Assembly: GCF_001907195.1 (NCBI RefSeq) | Contig: NZ_LVWA01000005.1 | Span: forward strand, 124,001-188,000 | DNA from: Pontibacter flavimaris | GTDB lineage: Bacteria; Bacteroidota; Bacteroidia; Cytophagales; Hymenobacteraceae | Length of the DNA stretch: 64,000 bases | Direction: 5' to 3' | Shown here: positions 25,979-33,132 of the stretch, piece after piece | How positions within the stretch are numbered: position 1 is the first letter of the stretch | Layout: every line of letters begins with the position of its first letter | Program-made: the position numbers and the translations under genes | Notes under the pieces: generated by a model | Databases searched by the model: none | Told to the model about the DNA's origin: nothing | Seen by the model: only the letters and a program-made list of their open reading frames with translations

Positions 25979-26027
25979 CAAGTCTTCAGGCTTGTATCCT
26001 ACGATGAGGTCAAGTTTGTAACTTGAC
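25979..26027 (-). repeat. double hairpin P3-P2, inverted copy
   Basis: P2 arms are GTCAAGTT/AACTTGAC (26009-26027) around TGT on the plus strand. P3 is the near-palindrome CAAGTCTTCAGGCTTG (25979-25994). Confidence 0.72.
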
Positions 26028-26077
26028 TGGCTTGAAAAGCCATGCTTTATACTTTGGTTATACTTTATACTTCGGCT

Positions 26078-26099
26078 GGCGCAAGCGTCCGCTTGTGCC
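26078..26099. repeat. P1 palindrome, copy 2
   Basis: GGCGCAAGCG and CGCTTGTGCC arms around TC, the same family as 12092-12113. Confidence 0.7.
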
Positions 26100-26126
26100 T
26101 TTTTATACTTTAGCCATACTTCCCTT

Positions 26127-26371
26127 GCCGCTGCTTCCTGTAATTCGATAGAAGCTATCCTTACTAGCTACTGCTGATCCTGTAGATTTACAAACCTATT
26201 GTTTCACATCATACTTTGGTGCTCTCAAGCCCGAGAGGGCTCGTCTTCGGGCATCGCGCTGGGAGCTTTTCCTGCCCTCGTGCCTCGGGCTGCCTCACTT
26301 GCGCTCGGCACCGGAAAAACTCGCATAGGCGCTCAACCCAAAGACTGGGATCAGTTCGATAGCCACCGCTG
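26127..26371 (-). repeat. R1 dispersed repeat unit, inverted copy
   Basis: About 245 bp. On the minus strand it begins near cagcggtggctatcgaactg and contains the ...GAGCCCTCTCGGGC... segment. It matches the units at 2290-2521 and 44021-44251. Confidence 0.7.
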
Positions 26372-26534
26372 ACGGAGCAGGAACAAAAGTCCCCCTTGGA
26401 AGGGGGTAGGGGGATGACAATCATCTGCCGAAAGCTCCCTCCCCTGTTCTTAGGGGAGGGCTGGGGAGGGGTGAAATGGAGTAACTACAACCAGAATTTT
26501 AAGGTCTGGCCATGCTCCAAGGATAAAATGTTTG

Positions 26535-27764
26535 CTATTTATACTTTGTTACGACCACATCGGCTAGTAGGGCAGTGCTCTTTTGCCCTTTCTTAGTGGT
26601 GCCATCATCGATTTTAAACCTCACAGCGAGCGGCTGCAGACCCTGGCCGTCATACTTCATAAGCCCTTCTTCCCTGGCGAGCTTCAGTACCCGGAGCACT
26701 TCATCCTGCAACGCTTTGTCCTGGCCCTTACCGAATTCATACTTTAACGATCCGTTCTCCAGCACCTCATACTTCACCTCGACGAGGCTTTCTGCGTCAG
26801 TACCGGGGTAGCGGAGGTTCTTACCAAAGAATTTTGCCAGTTCTCCCGGTATCTCTTTTCCCGGGCGGGAAGGAGCCGTAGACGATGCCTTGTCTAAATC
26901 GCTTACTTTCTGCTTTGCAGGCTCTACCAGGAAGGCTCCTTTGCCCTCTGCCTCGCCACCCAAAAACTGCACCGGAAGTACAATTTCAGCGGCCACAGGC
27001 TCCCCGTTTTTAGTAGCGGGCTGCCAGTGGCCGGAGGTGGCTTTCACGGCTGCTGCGGCGGCCTCTGCCAGCTTGGCAAGTATGGTTTTATTCTGCAGGT
27101 TAAAGGTGGAGGCATCCATGTAATCGAGTTTGGCGTCGGGGCCCACGGTTTTCTTCAGCCTGGTGCTGGCCAGTTTGATGTTGGACACGGTGCCGTCTTT
27201 CTCCACGGTAAACTTCACCACTACGCGTGCGTTCAGGTGCTCCTGCTTTGCCTCCTCCGGCATTTTCAGGTGCTGGTTGATCGTTCGCATCAGCGCTTCC
27301 TGGCCGCCCTTAAACTGCGGCTGTTTGTCTGGCCCGGTGGCATCTTTGGGCGTATCCTTCATCGCGAATTTGATGGGCAAAGTATAAACCACAGGAACTG
27401 CCTTGCCGTTTTGCTTGCCCGGCTGCCATTTGCCGTCGGTCATTTTCACCACGCGGGTGGCCTCGGCGTCGGTGCTGCCGCTGAGCGATTTTACCACTTT
27501 TACATCACCTACAGAGCCGCTGGCATCTATCACGAACGAGAGCACCACGAGCCCCTCTACACCGGCTTTCACGGCATCTTCAGGATATTTAATGTTGGAT
27601 CCCAGGAACTTCATCATCTCTGCTTCCCCGCCTTTAAAGACGGGCATCTGCTCCACATAAGTATAAGGTTTGTCTGTAGACTGTGCCATAGCAGCGGGGG
27701 CAGCGGCCATGGTGGCCATACTGATCAGTACGGCGGCGGTCAGGTGTTTTAATGCGTTTTTCAT
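26535..27764 (-). CDS. exported protein with about three TonB_C-like repeats
   Basis: 409 residues from MKNALKHLTAAV, which gives a good signal peptide ending AMAQ; the longest frame starts 58 residues upstream without a signal. Module 1 is YTYVEQMPVFKGGEAEMMKFL with VLSFVIDASGSVGDVKVVKSL; module 2 is PQFKGGQEALMRTINQHL; module 3 is GELAKFFGKNLRYPGTDAESLVEVKYEV. Module 1 is nearly identical at DNA level to the end of the adjacent BlaR1-like gene, so a recent duplication is likely. It lies 98 bases downstream of that gene and could be in one transcript with it. Confidence 0.82.
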   Translation of the reverse strand: MKNALKHLTAAVLISMATMAAAPAAMAQSTDKPYTYVEQMPVFKGGEAEMMKFLGSNIKYPEDAVKAGVEGLVVLSFVIDASGSVGDVKVVKSLSGSTDAEATRVVKMTDGKWQPGKQNGKAVPVVYTLPIKFAMKDTPKDATGPDKQPQFKGGQEALMRTINQHLKMPEEAKQEHLNARVVVKFTVEKDGTVSNIKLASTRLKKTVGPDAKLDYMDASTFNLQNKTILAKLAEAAAAAVKATSGHWQPATKNGEPVAAEIVLPVQFLGGEAEGKGAFLVEPAKQKVSDLDKASSTAPSRPGKEIPGELAKFFGKNLRYPGTDAESLVEVKYEVLENGSLKYEFGKGQDKALQDEVLRVLKLAREEGLMKYDGQGLQPLAVRFKIDDGTTKKGQKSTALLADVVVTKYK

Positions 27765-27862
27765 GGTTTGTATATGTTTTAAGGTTTGAGAAAAGGCAAT
27801 AGTTCTCCTGTAACAGCCCGGAACAGGCTGAAAAAAGTGTTCAAGCAAGGAATATTTATACT

Positions 27863-29170
27863 TTACCGGATGGCGAAGCGAATGGGCATGGTGTAGCGCA
27901 CCGGCACGGCTTTCCCGTTTTGCCTGCCGGGGCTCCACTTGCCTTCCATCATCTTAACTACCCGCGTGGCTTCCTCGTCGGTGCCATCGCCCAGCGACTT
28001 GAGGACGGTGATATCGTGTAGGCTTCCGTCATTCTCCACCACAAAACTCAGCACCACCAAACCCTCGGTGCCGGAGTCCTGCGCCTGTTTGGGGTAGCGG
28101 ATGTTTTTCCCCAGGAACTTCATCATTTCTTCCTCCCCACCCTCAAAGACGGGCATCTGCTCCACAAATGTATAAGGCTGTTCTCCGGATGAGGCAGGAG
28201 TAACGACCTCAACGTCTGGAACAAGGGTAGTCGGTGATGCGATTGATGTGTCTGCTGCAGCGGTTATACCTTGGTTCTCGGCGGTGGCTTGCTGGCGGGC
28301 AAGTATAAAAGCCAGGCCAGCCAGCAGCGGAAGGGCGAGTAGCGGGCGCACCCAGCCTGGTTTCTGGCCCTGCAACTGCAGCATGCGCAGCCGCTTGAGC
28401 ACCTGTGGCCTGGTGAAGTGGCTGCCCACCGACAAACCCATACTTAGCAGCGCTTCCCTGGAGAGCAGCGACGTATACTTTTGCGCCTGGTGCCTGGAGA
28501 CAACAGCTGCATCGGCCTGGTATTCGTGTACATCGCGCAGCTCCTGCTTTAAAAGCCACACGGCAGGGTGAAACCAAAGTATGGCTGAGAGTACTTCGTA
28601 CAGCAGCACATCCCAGGTATGGCCATACTTTACGTGGGCCAATTCATGCGCCAGCACCTGCTCCCGCTCCTGCGCGTGTAGCTGCTCCTGCTGCCTGCTC
28701 AGGAAGATATTTTTGCCGAAGGCGAAGGCCGGGTAGTGGCTGCTCAGGTGGTATACTTTTATGCCCTCGGCCTGCCGCGCAAGTATGGCCGTAGCCTTAA
28801 GTTGCCGGATCTGCCACAGCTGCCGCGCCACTTTAAGTAGGATCACCGCCATCCCCGCAAAGTATAAAATCTCAAGTATGAGAGCCCAAGGGAGTGGTGC
28901 GCCAGCTTCCGCCGCAGCTTCGGGCCGGTAAGCGGTTACCACCACCTCGGCGAGGCGCACTGCCTGTAGCACTTCAGACACGGCGGTATCCGGGGCAAGT
29001 AGGGCAGGCCACTGAAGGAAGGGGAGCCGCAGCGCGATGATGGGGGCCAGCAGCAGGTAAGCCCGGTTAAAGCGAAAGCTGTTCTGGCCCCGCAGCACCA
29101 GGAAGTAAAACAGGTACAAGGCCAGCAGGGCGATGCTCACCTTTAAGGTATAATTAAGTAATGCTTCCAT
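27863..29170 (-). CDS. BlaR1-type M56 peptidase with C-terminal TonB_C domain
   Basis: 435 residues with membrane segments at about 8-26, 38-52, 95-115 and 275-292. The cytoplasmic M56 metalloprotease motif is HELAH (His175, His179) with Glu216 in HEYQAD. The C-terminus (about 333-435) is a periplasmic TonB_C module with YTFVEQMPVFEGG. BlaR1 relatives sense an external signal and cleave the BlaI repressor. Here the sensor domain is replaced by a TonB_C domain, a Bacteroidota pattern. Its start overlaps the BlaI gene by 17 bases. Confidence 0.9.
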   Translation of the reverse strand: MEALLNYTLKVSIALLALYLFYFLVLRGQNSFRFNRAYLLLAPIIALRLPFLQWPALLAPDTAVSEVLQAVRLAEVVVTAYRPEAAAEAGAPLPWALILEILYFAGMAVILLKVARQLWQIRQLKATAILARQAEGIKVYHLSSHYPAFAFGKNIFLSRQQEQLHAQEREQVLAHELAHVKYGHTWDVLLYEVLSAILWFHPAVWLLKQELRDVHEYQADAAVVSRHQAQKYTSLLSREALLSMGLSVGSHFTRPQVLKRLRMLQLQGQKPGWVRPLLALPLLAGLAFILARQQATAENQGITAAADTSIASPTTLVPDVEVVTPASSGEQPYTFVEQMPVFEGGEEEMMKFLGKNIRYPKQAQDSGTEGLVVLSFVVENDGSLHDITVLKSLGDGTDEEATRVVKMMEGKWSPGRQNGKAVPVRYTMPIRFAIR

Positions 29171-29546
29171 GGTTGGGGTCGTTTTCGTTCAGGTCCTGTT
29201 TTACGTGCCGCATCAACTGGTCGAGTTCCTGCACATCCAGGTTGTTGTCCTTGGCAAAGAAGGAGACCAGTTTCTCAAAAGAGCCACCGAAGTAGCCGCT
29301 CATGAAGTTTTTCAGAAAGAAGCTTTTATACTTGTCCTGCTGCACCAGCGGGAAGTACTGGTGCGACTTGCCAAAGGCCTCGTGGTCCACAAAGCCCTTC
29401 GCCTCCAAAATACGCACGATGGTAGACACGGTATTGTAAGCCGGTTTCGGCTCCGGCAGCTCCTCGAGGATGTCGCGCACAAAGGCCCGCTCCAGCTTCC
29501 AGAGCACCTGCATAATCTCTTCCTCGGCTTTGGTCAGTTCTTTCAT
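29154..29546 (-). CDS. BlaI/MecI/CopY-family repressor
   Basis: 130 residues. The winged helix is visible: LTKAEEEIMQVLWKLERAFVRDILEEL, PKPAYNTVSTIVRILEAKGFV and the conserved DHEAFGKSHQYFPLV, with the cleavable dimerisation tail to the C-terminus. This family represses its own operon until the partner BlaR1-type protease (the next, overlapping gene) cleaves it. A matching dyad lies upstream at 29594. Confidence 0.93.
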   Translation of the reverse strand: MKELTKAEEEIMQVLWKLERAFVRDILEELPEPKPAYNTVSTIVRILEAKGFVDHEAFGKSHQYFPLVQQDKYKSFFLKNFMSGYFGGSFEKLVSFFAKDNNLDVQELDQLMRHVKQDLNENDPNHGSIT

Positions 29547-29593
29547 AAACGTATAAGTGGCTGTTGATCTGTGGTAAATGTATAACTATATAC

Positions 29594-29609
29594 TTAGTTT
29601 ACAAACTAA
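29594..29609. promoter_or_regulatory. candidate BlaI operator
   Basis: TTAGTTTACAAACTAA is a perfect inverted repeat (7-base arms), 48 bases upstream of the repressor start. On the minus strand a TTG-N18-TAGTTTG promoter-like pattern overlaps it, and a further half site TTTAGTTT follows at 29613. Confidence 0.65.
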
Positions 29610-29659
29610 ATGTTTAGTTTATTACACAACAAATTTCATTTTGCTGATTATTTGCCTTC

Positions 29660-30340
29660 TCAACTCTCTAACTCCAGTAGGTGCACGGCCAGAAAGCTGT
29701 TCCCGCCTTTTATACTTGTGCGCCAACCCAGGCGCCTGAGCTCCCGAAGTATAAAGTTGTTGAGCAGCCCGTGCGCCACCAGCACCGTGGTGTGGTTCTG
29801 GCGGGCGTCCTGGTCCAGGAGCTCGGCGGCCTTGCGGGCGCGGGTGCGGGCCTGGCGGAAGGTCTCGATGTCGCGGCTGTTGAAGCCCAGGAACCAGAGC
29901 ACCCGGGCGCTCAGGAGCCACAGCTTTATGGGCAGCCGCAGGAGGGGGAGGGAGAAAATGCGCCGCTCGAATTCGCGGAAGGTGGCGTCGATCTTCAGTT
30001 CCACCTCCTCCCCAAAAATGGCGCGCGCCGTTAGCTGCGAGCGCACCAGCGTGCTGCAGTATACTTTCTTTATCTGCTTGTAGGGGATGGCCTCGTGCTG
30101 CAGCACAAACTCCTCCACCAGGGCAGTGTCGTAGTCGGAGATGTACTGGCGGGCGGCCTGTGCGTTAAAATACCCCTTGCGCTCCACCAAAGGCTTGGCG
30201 TGGCGGATCAGGAAAATGCGGTTTGGGGTAGAATTCAAGTATAGGCTTGTATTGGTGCTAGTATACTTACCCGCAACAGGCTGCCGCGGTTGCTTTTGCT
30301 CAGGTGGAGGTATTGGCCTGGGAAAGATCTGCGAAAACAC
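29660..30340 (-). CDS. histidine phosphatase-family protein
   Basis: 226 residues in the long form. The phosphoglycerate mutase-like phosphatase motif LIRHAKP (catalytic His) follows a poorly conserved 40-residue N-terminus, and ARQNHTTVLVAHGLLNNFILREL contains the second catalytic His near 189. The probable true start is TTG 30238 (NSTPNRIFLIRHAKP), because the 30340 start lies inside the upstream gene's end and gives a Pro-rich tail. It is probably co-transcribed with the GNAT gene. The substrate is unknown. Confidence 0.85.
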   Translation of the reverse strand: MFSQIFPRPIPPPEQKQPRQPVAGKYTSTNTSLYLNSTPNRIFLIRHAKPLVERKGYFNAQAARQYISDYDTALVEEFVLQHEAIPYKQIKKVYCSTLVRSQLTARAIFGEEVELKIDATFREFERRIFSLPLLRLPIKLWLLSARVLWFLGFNSRDIETFRQARTRARKAAELLDQDARQNHTTVLVAHGLLNNFILRELRRLGWRTSIKGGNSFLAVHLLELES

Positions 30341-30902
30341 GTTGCCTGATGCCTGGCCATTCTGGTTTTAGAATGCTATAAAAGATGGTGTCGCGGCGGC
30401 GTCCGTCGTGCATTTGGGTATGGCTGCGCAATACGCCTTCTTCTGTGGCTCCGATCTTGCGCATGGCGCGGCGCGAGCGCTGGTTCAGCACGTCGGTCTT
30501 CAGCTCCACCCGCTCCATCTGCAACTGCTCAAAAGCATACTGCAGCAGCAGGAACTTGCAGTGCCTGTTCAGCCCTGTCCCCCTAAAGGCACTGCTCAGC
30601 CAGGTCCAGCCAATCTCCAGTCGTCTGTCTGCCAGCGAGATGTTGCCGTAGCTCGTGCTGCCGGCCAGTTGCCCCGTGGCACTGTCCACGATCATGAATG
30701 TATAGCGGGTGCCGTTTGTAAACCCATTCTCTACCGTATGGGCCCAAGCCCGCAGCTCCTCATCATTGCTGATGCGGGTGGGCATATAGCGCCAAATGTC
30801 CTCATCAAAGGCAATGGCCGTCAGCTCCTGTAAATCAGATGGCACGTAGGGGCGGAGCAGCACGCGGCTGTCCTGCAGCAGGATGTCTTTCCGGAAATTC
30901 AT
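30300..30902 (-). CDS. GNAT-family N-acetyltransferase
   Basis: 200 residues from MNFRKDILLQD; the longest frame adds 17. Motifs: DSRVLLRPYVPSDLQELTAIAFDEDIWRYMP at the start, RRLEIGWTWLSSAFRGTGLNRHCKFLLLQYAFE (the acetyl-CoA site) near 100-130, and VLNQRSRRAMRKIGATEEGVLRSH (RimJ-type) near 145-165. It resembles the RimJ/RimL-type subgroup. It is followed by the histidine phosphatase gene on the same strand. Confidence 0.88.
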   Translation of the reverse strand: MNFRKDILLQDSRVLLRPYVPSDLQELTAIAFDEDIWRYMPTRISNDEELRAWAHTVENGFTNGTRYTFMIVDSATGQLAGSTSYGNISLADRRLEIGWTWLSSAFRGTGLNRHCKFLLLQYAFEQLQMERVELKTDVLNQRSRRAMRKIGATEEGVLRSHTQMHDGRRRDTIFYSILKPEWPGIRQRVFADLSQANTST

Positions 30903-31192
30903 AAGACGAATGGCTAAGGGAGAGCAAGTTATAAAGTTTATACTTGATGGCAAGCCTGCAATTTATACCTGCACACACTCATGTGCCATCCTCTCCAGTA
31001 CAATGCCCCAAGTATAAATTTTAGGATTTATGGGGGACACATAGCCGCAGGCATGCGCTAGAATAATAATTAGCCTGATTTTATATAGTCCGCCGGCAGC
31101 ATCTACAACCCTATTTCCTTCTGCTACGTTCTACCTAAAAGTTTTTAAGCGCCCACTTTTTTAAACCAGGAGGACAAATTTAGCGATACACT

Positions 31193-31897
31193 GTGCAGGA
31201 TTTATACGGCAAACGGGCAATAGTAAGTGGAGGCGGCTCAGGCATTGGCAGAGCCCTTGTGGAGCAGCTTACCGGGAGCGGGGTAAAAACCGCCATTGCC
31301 GACCTGCACCTGCCCGCTAACCTTCCCGCCGGCACAATACCCTTAGCCTGTGATGTTACCGATCCGCTTTCCGTAGATGCGCTATACGCGGAGGTGCAGC
31401 GGCAACTGGGTATGCCTTCCATACTTGTCTGCAGCGCCGGGCAGGGCATACACGAGAAGCTTACCGAAGGAGACCCGGAGAAGTGGCAGCAGGTCATCAA
31501 CACCAACCTGATGGGCACCCTGCGCATGATCCGGGCCTTTGTGCCGGGGATGCTGGAGGCAGGGGAAGGCGATGTGGTCATCATTTCGTCGGTGGCGGCC
31601 GGGCAGGCCTACCCGTATGGCGGCGTGTACGCCGCTACCAAAACCGCCCTGCAGGTAATTGCCGAAACGCTGCGCCAGGAGGTGCTGCCCGCCGTCCGCG
31701 TTACCACCGTCGTGCCCGGCGTAACCGATACGGCCTTCTTCGAGCACACTTTATCCGGTGTGCAGACGGTGGAAAGCATCGGTTATGGCGCCTTAACCCC
31801 CGGCCAGGTGGCCGACGCCATACTTTATGCCCTGCGGCAACCGCCGGGAGTGTCCGTCAATCAACTTACCCTCAGGCCCACGGCGCAGGTATTCTAG
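31193..31897 (+). CDS. short-chain dehydrogenase/reductase
   Basis: 234 residues with a GTG start. Cofactor motif VSGGGSGIGRAL is near residues 9-20, the NAG-type SAGQGIHE near 83, the catalytic Ser in VIISSVAAGQAYP, and YxxxK in GGVYAATKTALQ (Tyr148, Lys152). A good AGGAGG lies about 18 bases before the GTG, far but the only visible ribosome site. It is 82 bases upstream of the epimerase gene on the same strand, so it may belong to the glycan cluster, but its role is not shown by sequence. Confidence 0.88.
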   Translation: MQDLYGKRAIVSGGGSGIGRALVEQLTGSGVKTAIADLHLPANLPAGTIPLACDVTDPLSVDALYAEVQRQLGMPSILVCSAGQGIHEKLTEGDPEKWQQVINTNLMGTLRMIRAFVPGMLEAGEGDVVIISSVAAGQAYPYGGVYAATKTALQVIAETLRQEVLPAVRVTTVVPGVTDTAFFEHTLSGVQTVESIGYGALTPGQVADAILYALRQPPGVSVNQLTLRPTAQVF

Positions 31898-31979
31898 CGC
31901 CCATCCCAGGCCCGGGACTTTATCAGCAACAGCGCCCTTACCTATACTTATAAACTAAACAGCGATTAAATACTGAACT

Positions 31980-33098
31980 ATGAAAAACAAAGTACTGATA
32001 ACCGGAGGAGCCGGATTCATCGGCTCTCACCTGGCCGACGAGCTGCTGCAGCAGGGGTATGCCGTTAGAGCGCTTGACAACCTGAGCGAGCAGGTGCACG
32101 GCAAAGACTGCCAAAGGCCGGAGTACCTGCACGAGGAGGTGGAGCTGATGATAGGCGATGTGCGCAACCCGGCGGATGTGGACCGGGCTCTGGAGGGTGT
32201 GGATTACGTGTTCCATTTTGCGGCCATGGTGGGCGTGGGACAAAGCATGTATGAGCTGCGCGAGTATACGGATGTGAACAACATCGGCACCACGGTGCTG
32301 CTGGAGGCACTGATCAAGAACCCGGTGAAGAAACTGGTGGTGGCCAGCAGCATGAGCATTTACGGCGAGGGGATGTGCAAAACACCTTCCGGTGAGTTAA
32401 CCACGGTGCAGGAGCGCCCGCTGGAGCAACTCAAAGCCGCCGACTGGGAACTCTACAACGAGCAGGGAGAGCAGCTGCAGCCAGTTCCGACGCCCGAGTC
32501 CAAAACACCGTCGCTCTCCTCGGTTTACGCACTCTCAAAGTATGACCAGGAGCGCCTGTGCCTGATGGTGGGCCGCGCCTATAATATCCCGACCGTAGCG
32601 ATGCGCTTCTTCAACGTGTATGGCACACGCCAGGCGCTCTCTAACCCCTACACCGGGGTGCTGGCCATCTTCGCCTCGCGCCTTTTGAATAATAACTCCC
32701 CCATGATTTTCGAGGACGGTTACCAGCAGCGCGATTTTGTGCATGTGCGCGATGTGGCCCTGGCCTGCCGCTTGGCCATGGAGAAGGAGGAGGCTGCCGG
32801 TAAAGTATTTAACGTCGGCAGCGGCAACAACTATACGATCCGTGAGATTGGTGAGCGACTGGCCACCGTGATGGGCAAACCGGAGCTGAAGCCGGAGATA
32901 ACAGGTAAATATAGAGTCGGGGACATTCGCCACTGCTACGCCGACATCTCGCTGGCCCAGCAGGTGCTGGGTTTCTACCCGCAGGTGGAGTTCAACGCCG
33001 GGCTGGAGGAGTTGGCTCACTGGCTCGAAGGCCAGATCGCCTACGATCGTGTAAACGAGGCAAGCGCTGAGCTGGCCGCCCGCGGACTTACCGTGTAA
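31980..33098 (+). CDS. NAD-dependent sugar epimerase/dehydratase
   Basis: 372 residues, extended SDR family. NAD motif TGGAGFIGSHL lies at residues 8-18, DNLSEQ at the end of strand 2, HFAA near 79, Ser in SSMSIYG near 128, and YxxxK Tyr183/Lys187 in SVYALSKYD. RDFVHVRDVA and FNVGSGNNYTIREI near 255-290 are typical for NDP-sugar 4- or 2-epimerases and dehydratases. It opens the tightly spaced gene series (34, 3, 2 and 9 bases between the next genes). Confidence 0.92.
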   Translation: MKNKVLITGGAGFIGSHLADELLQQGYAVRALDNLSEQVHGKDCQRPEYLHEEVELMIGDVRNPADVDRALEGVDYVFHFAAMVGVGQSMYELREYTDVNNIGTTVLLEALIKNPVKKLVVASSMSIYGEGMCKTPSGELTTVQERPLEQLKAADWELYNEQGEQLQPVPTPESKTPSLSSVYALSKYDQERLCLMVGRAYNIPTVAMRFFNVYGTRQALSNPYTGVLAIFASRLLNNNSPMIFEDGYQQRDFVHVRDVALACRLAMEKEEAAGKVFNVGSGNNYTIREIGERLATVMGKPELKPEITGKYRVGDIRHCYADISLAQQVLGFYPQVEFNAGLEELAHWLEGQIAYDRVNEASAELAARGLTV

Positions 33099-33132
33099 CT
33101 ATTCACCCAGCAGCATCAATTAAAGGACTCGA

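Larger units (their letters stand above)
25697..26534 (-). repeat. gene-free repeat mosaic, island 2 (inverted)
   Basis: 838 bases without a gene. Read on the minus strand the module order is the same as in island 1: C-rich/G-rich palindromic tract (26391-26476), R1 unit (26127-26371), P1 palindrome (26078-26099), hairpins P2 (26009-26027) and P3 (25979-25994), with many AAGTATA words. The CTCCCCTAAGAACAGGGGAG stretch is identical to one in island 1. It sits between two minus-strand TonB_C genes. Confidence 0.75.
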
